Below are positions 34,717-43,315 of a DNA stretch of 64,000 nucleotides, in pieces. This DNA comes from Acinetobacter oleivorans DR1 (GTDB taxonomy: Bacteria > Pseudomonadota > Gammaproteobacteria > Pseudomonadales > Moraxellaceae). Location of the stretch: positions 992,001 to 1,056,000 of the forward strand of contig NC_014259.1 in the NCBI RefSeq assembly GCF_000196795.1, in the 5' to 3' direction. How positions within the stretch are numbered: the first letter of the stretch is position 1; each line of letters opens with the position of its first letter. The translations under genes and the position numbers were made by a program. The notes below the pieces were generated by a model. The model had not been told where the DNA came from. It searched no databases and saw only the letters and a program-made list of their open reading frames with translations.

Positions 34717-35934
34717 ATGAATAACAAAACAATAAAATCTCTAACCCGTTCCCTCATCGTTATTGGTTCGATCTGTCCAGCTTTAGGCCTCTTAAGCATG
34801 GAGACTACATTCGCCCAAGAGATTGTGAATCAAGAATATAAACCAGGTAATCCGATTTATGATAAATGGGACCAATTTTATAAAATTGAGAAGACTCAAC
34901 CGGAAAATGCCGAGAAGTTATTATTAGAGCTCGGCGAAATGACACCTCAAGATATTAAAGTATGGAAAAGTTTAACTTATTTGCAGATTAGAATAGGCAA
35001 ACAAGAAGCAGCTTTGCAAAGTTTAAGAAAAGCAGAGGCATTAGACCCAGCAGACGATAATTTAAAACTTCAAGAAGCCTATTTACTTAACTCTCAAAAA
35101 AATAATAAAGAAGCTTTGGTAGTTTTTAAGGAGCTTACGCAATCTAAAGATACCGATATTGCCAATAAGGCGACACAGGCCGTAAAGAATTTAAGTGGAG
35201 GGGAAGTCAAAACTTATTTCCGTGATGTGTATTTTGCACCTTCATATGAGTCACGTTACGACGATGTGATTTTTCCACTTAAAGCTCGCTATGGTAAGAA
35301 TCTTGATAATGGTCGAGCACAAGTGTATGGCTTTTTAAACCTAAACCGTGATACCCAATCTCAGGGCGGGGTACGACCTGAAATTATTGATGAAAATGCA
35401 GTAACTCTAGGTGTGGGCGCTAATTATCAACCTTGGACATCTATACCTGTGCGCATGTATTTAGAAGTAGGGGGAAGTTACGATCTGATTGATCGAAATA
35501 GAGATAAATTTCGTGAAAGTGTTGTCGGTGGGGTGACAGGTTATCAAGAGTGGTATTCTCAAAATAATTGTAATCATTCACTTTGCTTTAATGATTACTT
35601 CACTGATTTATATGGTAATGCAGCAACTTATTCTAGAGAAGATTATAACGTTATTGGCGATTTACGCTTACGTACGGGTTTGAATGTCTATAAAGGCGAA
35701 AACGGAACTGTACAAGCTTATTTGAAATTGCATGGCTTAGCTGACAGTAAAGATGAGTATTACAACAATTTATTTGAATATGGCCCCGGCATTTCATGGC
35801 AGCCTTTTAATTATCAACCAATAAAACTACGTGTTGAACGACTATATGGCAATTACTTTAAAGATGTGCCAGTAAATACAAAAGATCATTACAACAATAC
35901 CCGAGTGGAACTCGTCTTTTATAAGGATTTCTAA
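34717..35934 (+). CDS. TPR and beta-barrel outer-membrane exopolysaccharide export protein, BcsC/PgaA-like
   Basis: 405 residues: a signal peptide (about 1-33, ending TTFAQ), a periplasmic TPR-like helical region (about 65-160, with KQEAALQSLRKAEALDPADDNLKLQEAYLL) and a beta-rich C-terminal domain (about 165-405) rich in alternating aromatic residues and ending in Phe, as outer-membrane barrels do. The layout is that of BcsC and PgaA, but much shorter. It converges with the synthase operon, so it is likely the outer-membrane exit of that system. Start ATG 34717 with GAGG. Exact family not identified. Confidence 0.7.
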   Translation: MNNKTIKSLTRSLIVIGSICPALGLLSMETTFAQEIVNQEYKPGNPIYDKWDQFYKIEKTQPENAEKLLLELGEMTPQDIKVWKSLTYLQIRIGKQEAALQSLRKAEALDPADDNLKLQEAYLLNSQKNNKEALVVFKELTQSKDTDIANKATQAVKNLSGGEVKTYFRDVYFAPSYESRYDDVIFPLKARYGKNLDNGRAQVYGFLNLNRDTQSQGGVRPEIIDENAVTLGVGANYQPWTSIPVRMYLEVGGSYDLIDRNRDKFRESVVGGVTGYQEWYSQNNCNHSLCFNDYFTDLYGNAATYSREDYNVIGDLRLRTGLNVYKGENGTVQAYLKLHGLADSKDEYYNNLFEYGPGISWQPFNYQPIKLRVERLYGNYFKDVPVNTKDHYNNTRVELVFYKDF

Positions 35935-35966
35935 TAGTAGAGGTTTCTATTAATAAAAAAATTAGT

Positions 35967-36863
35967 CTAGTGTTCTACTTGCTTTATGGTGGTAGGAATA
36001 CCACCATAAGTGAGGCGATACCACAAGCTCACAATATTGACGCACCAGCGGCTCATGTAATGTGGTCCATCAAAAATATAGACAGTTTTTCCTTCATATG
36101 CTTTTAGTTGAGAAATAATTTCCCAAGGATATGCAGCTCTAAATTGCCCATTCTTTTTAACTCTAAAGGCTTCTAGTACTATAATTACTTTATCTTTTCC
36201 AAGCTGTTGTTCAAGTTGATCTAAAATATGTTTAGCTTGTTGAGGGGAACGTACACCTACGCCAACTCCGTCTTGGAAGAAAACGCCGTTATGTTCTGGT
36301 AACCAGCTTTTAACCCATAAATCATAATGTTCGGGTTCGGTTTCACCACTATAAATACTCACCCAAACTGGTACCGGAAGTTTAGTTAAAACCTGACCTA
36401 AAGCACTTACTCTTAACCAAGTCGGATCTGCTTCCACTGGAAAATAATAACCTTTAGGTGTAGTTTTTTGCTCTTTTATAATTTCAGCAGATTTTTCCCC
36501 TAACTCAGTTACATTTGCCCGAGCTTTAGGTTCATTATATTCGCCGGCTAAACCCAATATTAGATTTTTAGCCCAAGGCTTTTGTTTAATTTTTTCTAAA
36601 TTAATTGCTTTTTCCCATTGAGGAAAATTTGATTCTTTCCACCATGATTTAGACTCAACAACAGACCATTGGGGAACAAATGTATCAACACCTAAATAGT
36701 GCCAGTTTCCCTCTGGTGGAGTAGTGTTATTGTCGGGCTGCCAGAAAATTCCTTCAATATGCGGGGCTTGTCCTTGATGTTTGAACAACCCCGCATAAGC
36801 GATAACACTACAAATAATTAAAATAATAAAAGCAGCTATTTTAATTGGTATCTGTTTTTTCAT
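35967..36863 (-). CDS. DUF4434-like TIM-barrel protein, putative glycoside hydrolase
   Basis: 298 residues with an N-terminal membrane helix or uncleaved signal (about 7-26). The body resembles DUF4434: EGIFWQPD (37-44), GVDTFVPQWS (58-67), GYYFPVEADPTW (138-149) and VFFQDGVGVG (194-203). Glu144 and Glu231 (VLEAF) are candidate catalytic acids. In the operon it sits where PgaB, PelA or BcsZ stands in other systems, so polymer trimming or release is inferred. It overlaps the BcsB-like gene by 23 bases and is the last gene of the minus-strand operon. Confidence 0.65.
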   Translation of the reverse strand: MKKQIPIKIAAFIILIICSVIAYAGLFKHQGQAPHIEGIFWQPDNNTTPPEGNWHYLGVDTFVPQWSVVESKSWWKESNFPQWEKAINLEKIKQKPWAKNLILGLAGEYNEPKARANVTELGEKSAEIIKEQKTTPKGYYFPVEADPTWLRVSALGQVLTKLPVPVWVSIYSGETEPEHYDLWVKSWLPEHNGVFFQDGVGVGVRSPQQAKHILDQLEQQLGKDKVIIVLEAFRVKKNGQFRAAYPWEIISQLKAYEGKTVYIFDGPHYMSRWCVNIVSLWYRLTYGGIPTTIKQVEH

Positions 36864-38685
36864 TATTTCGTCTTAACCAGTACCACAAGAAGATAATTAT
36901 TATCATGATTGCAGAGATAATCACAACTAATAAGAAGAAAGAAGATTGTTGAACTAATGGTGCTTTTTGATTTCCAACAATAAGTTTTTGTAAAACATAA
37001 ATATTTCCATTTTCTGAAACGAGCATTTTTGTCACGTTATTTGGAATTTTATGTTGTATTTTTTCCCATAGGTGCATGAAAGCTTGTGCACCGCCTTGTG
37101 AGTCGGTAATCACATCAAAGCGATTGTTGTTATAACTCACAATAAAACCATTAACAGCAGCAGGCGCATAAATAATATCTTGATGCATTAATACCTGTTG
37201 TTGATAAATATCTTTATTCACACGAACATTTATTGCTTGTGGAGCACTTGGCGAATAACGGACTAGGTTAAGTGGCATTGGTCCTTGTGTTAAAAGCATT
37301 TTTTTCGCAGTTTGGCCTAATACAATCGCGATATTTAACGCACCAGATTGATCATCAATTGCAATTGTCGGAGTCGTTGCTAAAGTCATTGAAATTGCGG
37401 CTACGCCATTTTTGAGTTTATGGGGTAGCTTTAGGGTAGATTTAGCTGTATCAATCCAGAGCGAACCATGTGCAGTAGGTAAACACTGTGAATTAGCAAT
37501 GACTGAGTTTTCTAGCTTTAAATTAAAATTGGTGGTATTAGAAATAGCTTTGGCAAAAATGTTAAATTGTCGGTTTACGGGATCGGAAGCAAGATCGGCT
37601 GTTTTCATACTGCCTGCGAGTCCACCATCAATCCAAGCCGTAATATTTGAACCTTGCAATAAACCACTTTGAATACGTAGTGCAATTTGCCCTTGCAAGA
37701 TATCGGTTGGTTGCCATACTGCTGGGAAATCAAGGAATAAGTTCTTTTCCGCGTGATTTAATCTGAAGTCCTCAATGCCTAAGTCTGCAAGTGTATTGAT
37801 TTTTTTAAACTGTGCCCAAGTTGGTGTAGAGATCGTTGTAGGGAAAACTGCACTTCCTGTATCAAGTTGCTCTACATACGAGGGATTGATTAGTCCATTT
37901 ATGGCAGCAGTGAGTTCTTGTGGTGTGTGATAACTAATTGAAAGAGTGGCCACTCCATCTGCTGGTTTTGCAATTTGTACTAAAGCACCCCCTTTGAGTG
38001 GCGTAGCTGAGCGAATCACTTCAATAATGAAATTTGTTTCATCATTTAAATTAGTTTGTCCTGAATCAACCCATTCAATTGGTGTGATTGAAGTCCATGA
38101 GCTTGCTAATCTAGCGAGCATAGAAGCTTCTATAATCTCTTTACGGTTATATTTTAAAATACCAACAAACGGAGTAGGCCGTCTCGCTTGTGGATTAGCC
38201 AAAGCATCTGGCAAGTCTTTTAAACGGTATATATTACGGATAGGCGTAAAGTCGAGTTGGGAATTGCTTAAATAAGTTAAGTGATCAATATCTTCTGTAC
38301 AGAATGTTTCTTTGGTTTGATTCAGCGTAGTCGGTTTAGCATACTGTTGAATAATAAAATCTAAACGATGAAAGCCACTCTGACTTGCTGGTATATCAAA
38401 TTTGAATTGACCATCCCCACTCAGTGTAGTGTTATAAATGAGTTTGTCATCATATTTTACGAGTAAAGTTGTATCACTTTCAGTGGAATAATCACTTGAA
38501 AATTGAATGTTTTGCCACTGGGCACCTTTTCCAATATAGAAAAAATGAGGCTCGACCGTATATTTAGTAGAAGTGCTAATATCGTCGAGTTTCCATATGT
38601 ACGCATGAGCAGACATGGCGAGCATAAGACTGGTGCTGGCAAGGAGCACTTGAGCTGTTTTGTAGAGATCAAAAGTCTTTTTCAT
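36841..38685 (-). CDS. BcsB-like periplasmic polysaccharide-synthase subunit
   Basis: 614 residues: signal peptide to about residue 28 (MSAHA), a long beta-sandwich periplasmic part and a single C-terminal membrane helix (about 583-605) before a basic tail, the topology of BcsB. Segments such as NIVRLKD-like RNIYRLKDLP, SYHTPQELTAAINGL and LGQTAKKMLL resemble the carbohydrate- and flavodoxin-like domains of BcsB. It is shorter than E. coli BcsB by about 150 residues. It starts on the base after the glycosyltransferase stop codon, with AAGGAG inside that gene, so the two are tightly coupled, as bcsA and bcsB are. Confidence 0.75.
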   Translation of the reverse strand: MKKTFDLYKTAQVLLASTSLMLAMSAHAYIWKLDDISTSTKYTVEPHFFYIGKGAQWQNIQFSSDYSTESDTTLLVKYDDKLIYNTTLSGDGQFKFDIPASQSGFHRLDFIIQQYAKPTTLNQTKETFCTEDIDHLTYLSNSQLDFTPIRNIYRLKDLPDALANPQARRPTPFVGILKYNRKEIIEASMLARLASSWTSITPIEWVDSGQTNLNDETNFIIEVIRSATPLKGGALVQIAKPADGVATLSISYHTPQELTAAINGLINPSYVEQLDTGSAVFPTTISTPTWAQFKKINTLADLGIEDFRLNHAEKNLFLDFPAVWQPTDILQGQIALRIQSGLLQGSNITAWIDGGLAGSMKTADLASDPVNRQFNIFAKAISNTTNFNLKLENSVIANSQCLPTAHGSLWIDTAKSTLKLPHKLKNGVAAISMTLATTPTIAIDDQSGALNIAIVLGQTAKKMLLTQGPMPLNLVRYSPSAPQAINVRVNKDIYQQQVLMHQDIIYAPAAVNGFIVSYNNNRFDVITDSQGGAQAFMHLWEKIQHKIPNNVTKMLVSENGNIYVLQKLIVGNQKAPLVQQSSFFLLVVIISAIMIIIIFLWYWLRRNNEKTDTN

Positions 38686-39936
38686 TTATTTTTTCTCCTT
38701 GCTACGTTCCGTTTTGTACCATTGAAGGGAGTTGCCCTGTATTTTATTTTTAAGCATGTCATATGCGGCTTTAAAAACAATAAATAGAAATATTTGTGAA
38801 TAACTTACGTAAGATAAAACAGAGTAAAAATAGAGTTCTGGTTTAACTTTTTCGAGTGAAAGGGTAAACCACATTTGTGCAACATATAGGCAAAACGAGA
38901 GGCCCCACAATAATGTGAAGGGGCCTGGAACTGAAATGCCAGCGATACCCAGTAACCCAAGCGTCAAGGTAATATGACTCCAGAATAAAGCGGGTACGAA
39001 AAGTATGTAGCACATAATGTTATTTAGAATTTCAATTCCAATAGGAAATGGGGTTCTCAACGCTACGGGTAAATATTTACGAGTCACATAAAAATTACCC
39101 TGAGTCCAACGTGAGCGCTGTTTAACAAATACACTCAAAGATGGCGGATCTTGTTGCCAACCAATAGCGTAGGGAACCCATTTAATTCGTTTTTGACCGA
39201 TGAAAATACGGAAGCTCATTTCAGTGTCATCGACCAATGACTTCTCATCAAAACCACCCAAGGTTTCTAAAGCATCACGCCAAATGACATAGTTGGTACC
39301 CATTAATGTCGATAGCTCAAAACGTTGCCAACGCCCGCCTTGGAAAATCCATTGGAAAAAGATGAATTCAATGGCAATAAATCGAGTCAAAATACTATCT
39401 TGCCAATTACGGGTTCTTACTTTGCCATTTACAGCCACTAATTTTTTATCTGCAAGTAGTGTTTGAGCTAATAACCTTACGCAATCGGGTTCAGGCGTAC
39501 TGTCTGCGTCATAAACAACAATGAGTTCACCTTTGGCATGTGGTAGGCCATTATTCAGTGTCCTAGATTTACCTTTGCCTCCCATTCCTTTAGGAACATT
39601 GACAATTTTTATGCAAGGATAAATCTGCGCTAGATTTTCGGCGATTTCTAGGGTGTTATCTTTAGAACCGTCATTAATCAGCAAAACTTCATATGCTTCT
39701 GCCGGATAATCCTGTTGCGCGATTGCATGTAAAGTATCTTCAATGACTACACCTTCATTATAGGCAGGAATCAAAACACTCAAAACGGGCCATCTATCGG
39801 GTACGGGTAAGTTTTGTAACTCTTTTTCTGCTGTTTTTGAGTATTTCCAAGCCTGATAACTTAGCCATGCCCAAAATGCTTGAGGAATCCAGATGCCTAA
39901 AAAACCAAATAGGAAGAGAATATCAATGGGAGCCAT
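38686..39936 (-). CDS. Family 2 processive glycosyltransferase, PgaC/BcsA-like
   Basis: 416 residues with one or two N-terminal membrane helices, a GT-A domain and about four C-terminal helices. All hallmarks of processive synthases are seen: Asp89 in NDGS, DAD at 143-145, the acceptor-base motif DDTE at 236-239 and QRSRW at 273-277 (Q-x-x-R-W). It should polymerise a beta-linked hexose or N-acetylhexosamine and move it across the inner membrane; the sugar cannot be read. There is no C-terminal PilZ domain, so direct c-di-GMP control as in BcsA is absent. It overlaps the upstream gene by 14 bases. Confidence 0.88.
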   Translation of the reverse strand: MAPIDILFLFGFLGIWIPQAFWAWLSYQAWKYSKTAEKELQNLPVPDRWPVLSVLIPAYNEGVVIEDTLHAIAQQDYPAEAYEVLLINDGSKDNTLEIAENLAQIYPCIKIVNVPKGMGGKGKSRTLNNGLPHAKGELIVVYDADSTPEPDCVRLLAQTLLADKKLVAVNGKVRTRNWQDSILTRFIAIEFIFFQWIFQGGRWQRFELSTLMGTNYVIWRDALETLGGFDEKSLVDDTEMSFRIFIGQKRIKWVPYAIGWQQDPPSLSVFVKQRSRWTQGNFYVTRKYLPVALRTPFPIGIEILNNIMCYILFVPALFWSHITLTLGLLGIAGISVPGPFTLLWGLSFCLYVAQMWFTLSLEKVKPELYFYSVLSYVSYSQIFLFIVFKAAYDMLKNKIQGNSLQWYKTERSKEKK

Positions 39937-40819
39937 TTGATTTAACCCTCCTAATAATAGATGAGATCAGCAATAACAATAAAATCACCCCGACGACCAA
40001 GGAGATCCAAGAAATATAGCTGCCGAAAGTACCAAGTAGGTCAGGATAGGTTGTGGTTAAAATAAGATCGAGTGGAACTACGACTGTGCTTAAACCAATA
40101 AAAATATACCCAATAAAACTAGTGTTTACATGTTCTGGGGTACTTATGTATTTAATATTATTAAATTTCCATGAAATGCCGAGTTGAGGATATCGAATAT
40201 TTGTAGTCGGAAGATCAGCAGGAGGATTAATAATAATTTCATAACCTGAAACATGACCATTAAAATTTTTGGCTGAATAAAATAAGTGCTGCTTTTGTTT
40301 AATCTCTCTAGAGGGTAGCGGAAGTTCCTTTGGATTAAACTTAACAATATAGCTGCCAGCCGTCTGGGAAATTAAGTTTTCATCCCAACCTGTTGAAACA
40401 AAAGCAGCCATAGGTCGCAAGCCAATTGCAGTTGAAAATGTAGCTTTGGCGGCAAAATATTGAGGTTGTTCAGATTTAAAAAGTACAATCGGAATAGCAC
40501 CTTGGCTCACTGCCTCTTTTAATAAGAAATAGTGAGAAAAGCTAAAAACCTCATCTGGTAATATGATGCCTGGCTTTATTCCTTTATGAATAAGTCCTTG
40601 AAAGCTATCGGAACTGATTTGGTCAATTGTAAAAATAGGCCACCATGTGTCCTGTGATGGGAAAAACATGGAAAGGTCATTAATACTTTGAACTTCAGTT
40701 TTTGTTTGTTCAGATTTAATCTCACAATGATAATATTGACGATAGAACTGCTGCAAAGTGCCATCTGGATATTGACTAGAGGCGATAATAATTCCACAAA
40801 TATTAAGAAGATTAGACAT
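39923..40819 (-). CDS. Unknown two-helix membrane protein of the exopolysaccharide operon
   Basis: 298 residues, family not recognised. The first about 230 residues are soluble-looking, with no signal peptide and motifs such as FFPSQDTWWPIF (52-63), KPGIILPDEVFSF and FVSTGWDENLISQTAG. Two membrane helices lie at about 234-254 and 267-290, ending in IRRVKS. The arrangement suggests a cytoplasmic domain tied to the inner membrane next to the glycosyltransferase, which it overlaps by 14 bases; it overlaps the upstream gene by one base. It may bridge the putative c-di-GMP receptor and the synthase; this is inference. Confidence 0.6.
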   Translation of the reverse strand: MSNLLNICGIIIASSQYPDGTLQQFYRQYYHCEIKSEQTKTEVQSINDLSMFFPSQDTWWPIFTIDQISSDSFQGLIHKGIKPGIILPDEVFSFSHYFLLKEAVSQGAIPIVLFKSEQPQYFAAKATFSTAIGLRPMAAFVSTGWDENLISQTAGSYIVKFNPKELPLPSREIKQKQHLFYSAKNFNGHVSGYEIIINPPADLPTTNIRYPQLGISWKFNNIKYISTPEHVNTSFIGYIFIGLSTVVVPLDLILTTTYPDLLGTFGSYISWISLVVGVILLLLLISSIIRRVKSNGSH

Positions 40820-41562
40820 TAAGTAATCTCCTCTTCAGGTGGAATCTGAATAACTTTATATTCGACTTCAAGCCGCAAAGTCATAATTTCTCTTAGCTTT
40901 TTAATAAATTCAGGTTCTTCTTCGGTTTTTTGTTTACGAATAACAATACTGTATATCGTTTCTAGATCATCATCAGCAAACTGGAAAACAATTTCTTGCG
41001 GGTGATGCTGGCTCAAAATTTTAATCATTTCATTTTGAGTGGTTTTCCATACATCATCGCCTAACATTTCTTTAATTAAGCTTCGGTTGAGAATCCTGAT
41101 TTCAAAGACTTCATAATCTTGTATGTGGTGATGATCAAGAAGTTTGAAGAAACTACGTTGAAAATACTTAAGTGCGCTAAGCGGGAAAATATCACGGCGA
41201 TAATTTCGATCATAACTTTGTATATCACGATATTTTTGGACGTTAATTTCAATATTATGGCGTACAGCACTAAGAAAAAGAGGAATGAGAGGAATAATAA
41301 AAAGTAAAAGGAGCTGACGTTCAATATGTGTTTGTGCCCCTAGGTCGAGTAGAAAATATACTGCAACACCTATGAAAGCGAGTAAACCCACAATTAAAGA
41401 TGCGCCGACTTCTAAAAAAGCACCAGAAATTAAAAGAATAAGAATAAAAATCCAGCTTCCTCTAAAACTTACAGGCAGCCACTCATATGCCACCATCCCC
41501 ATAAATAGATGAGCTGCGATAATCCATAAGACGAGTGTTCTTCCTGGGTTCTTTTGCTGCAT
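40819..41562 (-). CDS. Membrane protein with degenerate GGDEF domain, PelD-like
   Basis: 247 residues. Four hydrophobic segments (about 9-29, 35-51, 53-73, 84-100) are followed by a linker and a domain (about 125-240) whose order of strands and helices follows GGDEF proteins: YEVFEIRIL as first strand, LGDDVWKTTQNEMIKIL as the long helix, and VFQFADDDLETIYSIVI in the place of the active-site hairpin, with ADDDL (196-200) instead of GGDEF. It cannot be a cyclase. Pel and some Gram-positive systems use such proteins as c-di-GMP receptors. No RxxD site was found in the expected place. First gene of the operon, with a candidate promoter upstream. Confidence 0.65.
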   Translation of the reverse strand: MQQKNPGRTLVLWIIAAHLFMGMVAYEWLPVSFRGSWIFILILLISGAFLEVGASLIVGLLAFIGVAVYFLLDLGAQTHIERQLLLLFIIPLIPLFLSAVRHNIEINVQKYRDIQSYDRNYRRDIFPLSALKYFQRSFFKLLDHHHIQDYEVFEIRILNRSLIKEMLGDDVWKTTQNEMIKILSQHHPQEIVFQFADDDLETIYSIVIRKQKTEEEPEFIKKLREIMTLRLEVEYKVIQIPPEEEIT

Positions 41563-41674
41563 GCGACCTCTGGCTACCTTTTTTGTAATGTTAATTTTTA
41601 TACTTTTATAATGAGCTGTGATGCTTTTTGAATTTATTGTTGTGTTTGTCCTTTTATAAATCCTTTTAGTATTA

Positions 41675-41703
41675 TTTTTAGAGTAAAGTCACAATATAGT
41701 CAA
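41675..41703 (-). promoter_or_regulatory. Candidate promoter of the exopolysaccharide operon
   Basis: On the minus strand TTGACT (41703-41698) and TAAAAA (41680-41675) are spaced by 17 bases, about 110 bases before the first gene. The -35 is good and the -10 modest, as expected for a regulated promoter. The rest of the 192-base gap is AT-rich. Confidence 0.45.
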
Positions 41704-41729
41704 ATTTCTCGTATTTTTTTAATCAAAAA

Positions 41730-41757
41730 TAAACAGATAAGACGCAAGTCTTATCTA
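41730..41757 (-). terminator. Terminator of the photolyase gene
   Basis: AGATAAGAC-GCAA-GTCTTATCT is a perfect 9-bp stem overlapping the photolyase stop codon and followed, on the minus strand, by GTTTATTTTT. It separates photolyase transcription from the exopolysaccharide operon. Confidence 0.65.
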
Positions 41758-43197
41758 AATACTCTTGAAAGTTTCAATTGCTTTCATACGAGTTTCTTTC
41801 AAATCAACAATTGGCTTCGGATAATTCAACTGAAGTGGAGTCTTACTTGAGTAGGGTTCATGAATCATTTTATTGTCTAGATCTGCTAACTCATCCACCC
41901 ATTGACGAATATAGTCTCCGTTTGGATCAAATTTCTTAGATTGAGCAATAGGGTTAAAAATTCGGAAATAGGGGACAGCATCAGTTCCGGTTGATGCACA
42001 CCATTGCCAACCACCATTATTAGCTGCTAAATCACCATCGATTAAGTGTTCCATAAACCATTGTTCACCTATTCGCCAATCGATGAGTAGGTTTTTACAT
42101 AAAAACATAGCGGTAATCATGCGTACTCGATTATGCATCCATCCTGTTTTTTGTAGCTGACGCATGCCCGCATCAATAATCGGTATACCTGTTTGGCCAG
42201 TTTGCCATGCGGTTAGGTGCTCTGGATTATGATTCCACTTAATTTTCTGAGTATCTTTTTTAAACGGAATGTGTTTAGACACATGTGGAAAATCAAATAA
42301 AATATGCTGATAAAACTCTCGCCAAAGCAGTTCATCTAACCAAGTCTGCTGACCTTCGTTTGCAATATGGAAGTTGCCATGTTCAGTTCGGAAAAGGGCT
42401 TGTAAGCATTGACGAATAGACAAAATTCCAAGATTTAAATAGGGGGAAAGTTGGCTAGTTCCTTTTACATTTGGAAAGTCACGTTCTAACTTATAATCAG
42501 ATAAATGATTTTCAATAAATACGTCGAGCTGCTCCAGAGCAAAACCTTCTCCAGTCGGCCACAAGTTTTGTTGGTCTTTAGAAATAGATGAGTCAAAAAA
42601 AGCTTCGATATCTTCTAGACTTAAACTTTTTATATTTGAATCAGACTCTGGGTTAGATTTTTGCTTTTCAGGAATTGGATAGCACTGAGGCAAACCACTG
42701 ATATCTAGTTTCGAATAACATGCTTTTTTAAATGCGCCGAAAACTTGATATGGTTGCTGTGACTGGTTGCGAATAGAACGTAAAGGAAAAATCGTACGGT
42801 CATGAAATAAAAAAAGTTCTTTACCTTGTTGATTTAAAGCCTGCTGTACAGTTTTATCTCTTTTTAACTCATTCACACCTACTTCTATATTTGAGTAAAC
42901 ATTTTCGATATGAAGTTGATGTGTGAGTTCGCAAATATAATCTGCAATATCTTTCCAGTAGGGAATCACTTGAATGATCAGTGGGATATTAAGCTTCTCT
43001 AATTCTTTTTTAAGTTGTTGAAGCTGACGTAAATAGAAATTAATTTTTATAGGTGCATCGTGATGTATTTTCCATTGTTCAGGCGACAAAATAACTAACC
43101 CAATTGAAGGTCCTTGCTGGCAAGCATGCCATAAAGCAGCATGGTCTCGAACTCTCAAATCCTGACGAAACCAAATCAGCTGATTTACGTTTGACAT
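41755..43197 (-). CDS. phrB: Deoxyribodipyrimidine photolyase
   Basis: Light-driven FAD enzyme that splits cyclobutane pyrimidine dimers. It begins LIWFRQDLRVRDHAAL, the antenna-domain signature, and has WLDELLWREFYQHIL, RMITAMFLCKNLLIDWRIGEQWFMEHLIDGDLAANNGGWQWCAS and AVPYFRIFNP in the FAD-binding domain. 480 residues suits class I CPD photolyases. AAGGG lies 8 bases before the ATG. It is monocistronic with a terminator after it. Confidence 0.95.
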   Translation of the reverse strand: MSNVNQLIWFRQDLRVRDHAALWHACQQGPSIGLVILSPEQWKIHHDAPIKINFYLRQLQQLKKELEKLNIPLIIQVIPYWKDIADYICELTHQLHIENVYSNIEVGVNELKRDKTVQQALNQQGKELFLFHDRTIFPLRSIRNQSQQPYQVFGAFKKACYSKLDISGLPQCYPIPEKQKSNPESDSNIKSLSLEDIEAFFDSSISKDQQNLWPTGEGFALEQLDVFIENHLSDYKLERDFPNVKGTSQLSPYLNLGILSIRQCLQALFRTEHGNFHIANEGQQTWLDELLWREFYQHILFDFPHVSKHIPFKKDTQKIKWNHNPEHLTAWQTGQTGIPIIDAGMRQLQKTGWMHNRVRMITAMFLCKNLLIDWRIGEQWFMEHLIDGDLAANNGGWQWCASTGTDAVPYFRIFNPIAQSKKFDPNGDYIRQWVDELADLDNKMIHEPYSSKTPLQLNYPKPIVDLKETRMKAIETFKSI

Positions 43198-43267
43198 GAA
43201 AGATACCCTTATAAAGTTGAGTGAGTTAGAGGTTTATTATCAAGATATTATATAAAAATAAATACAT

Positions 43268-43296
43268 AAAAAAAGCAAAGCCGAAGCTTTGCTTTT
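43268..43296 (-). terminator. Terminator of the SlyD-type gene
   Basis: AAAAGCAAAGC-CGAA-GCTTTGCTTTT with T-runs in both directions, 20 bases past the stop. Confidence 0.85.
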
Positions 43297-43315
43297 ATCT
43301 TCATCTAAAGATGAA

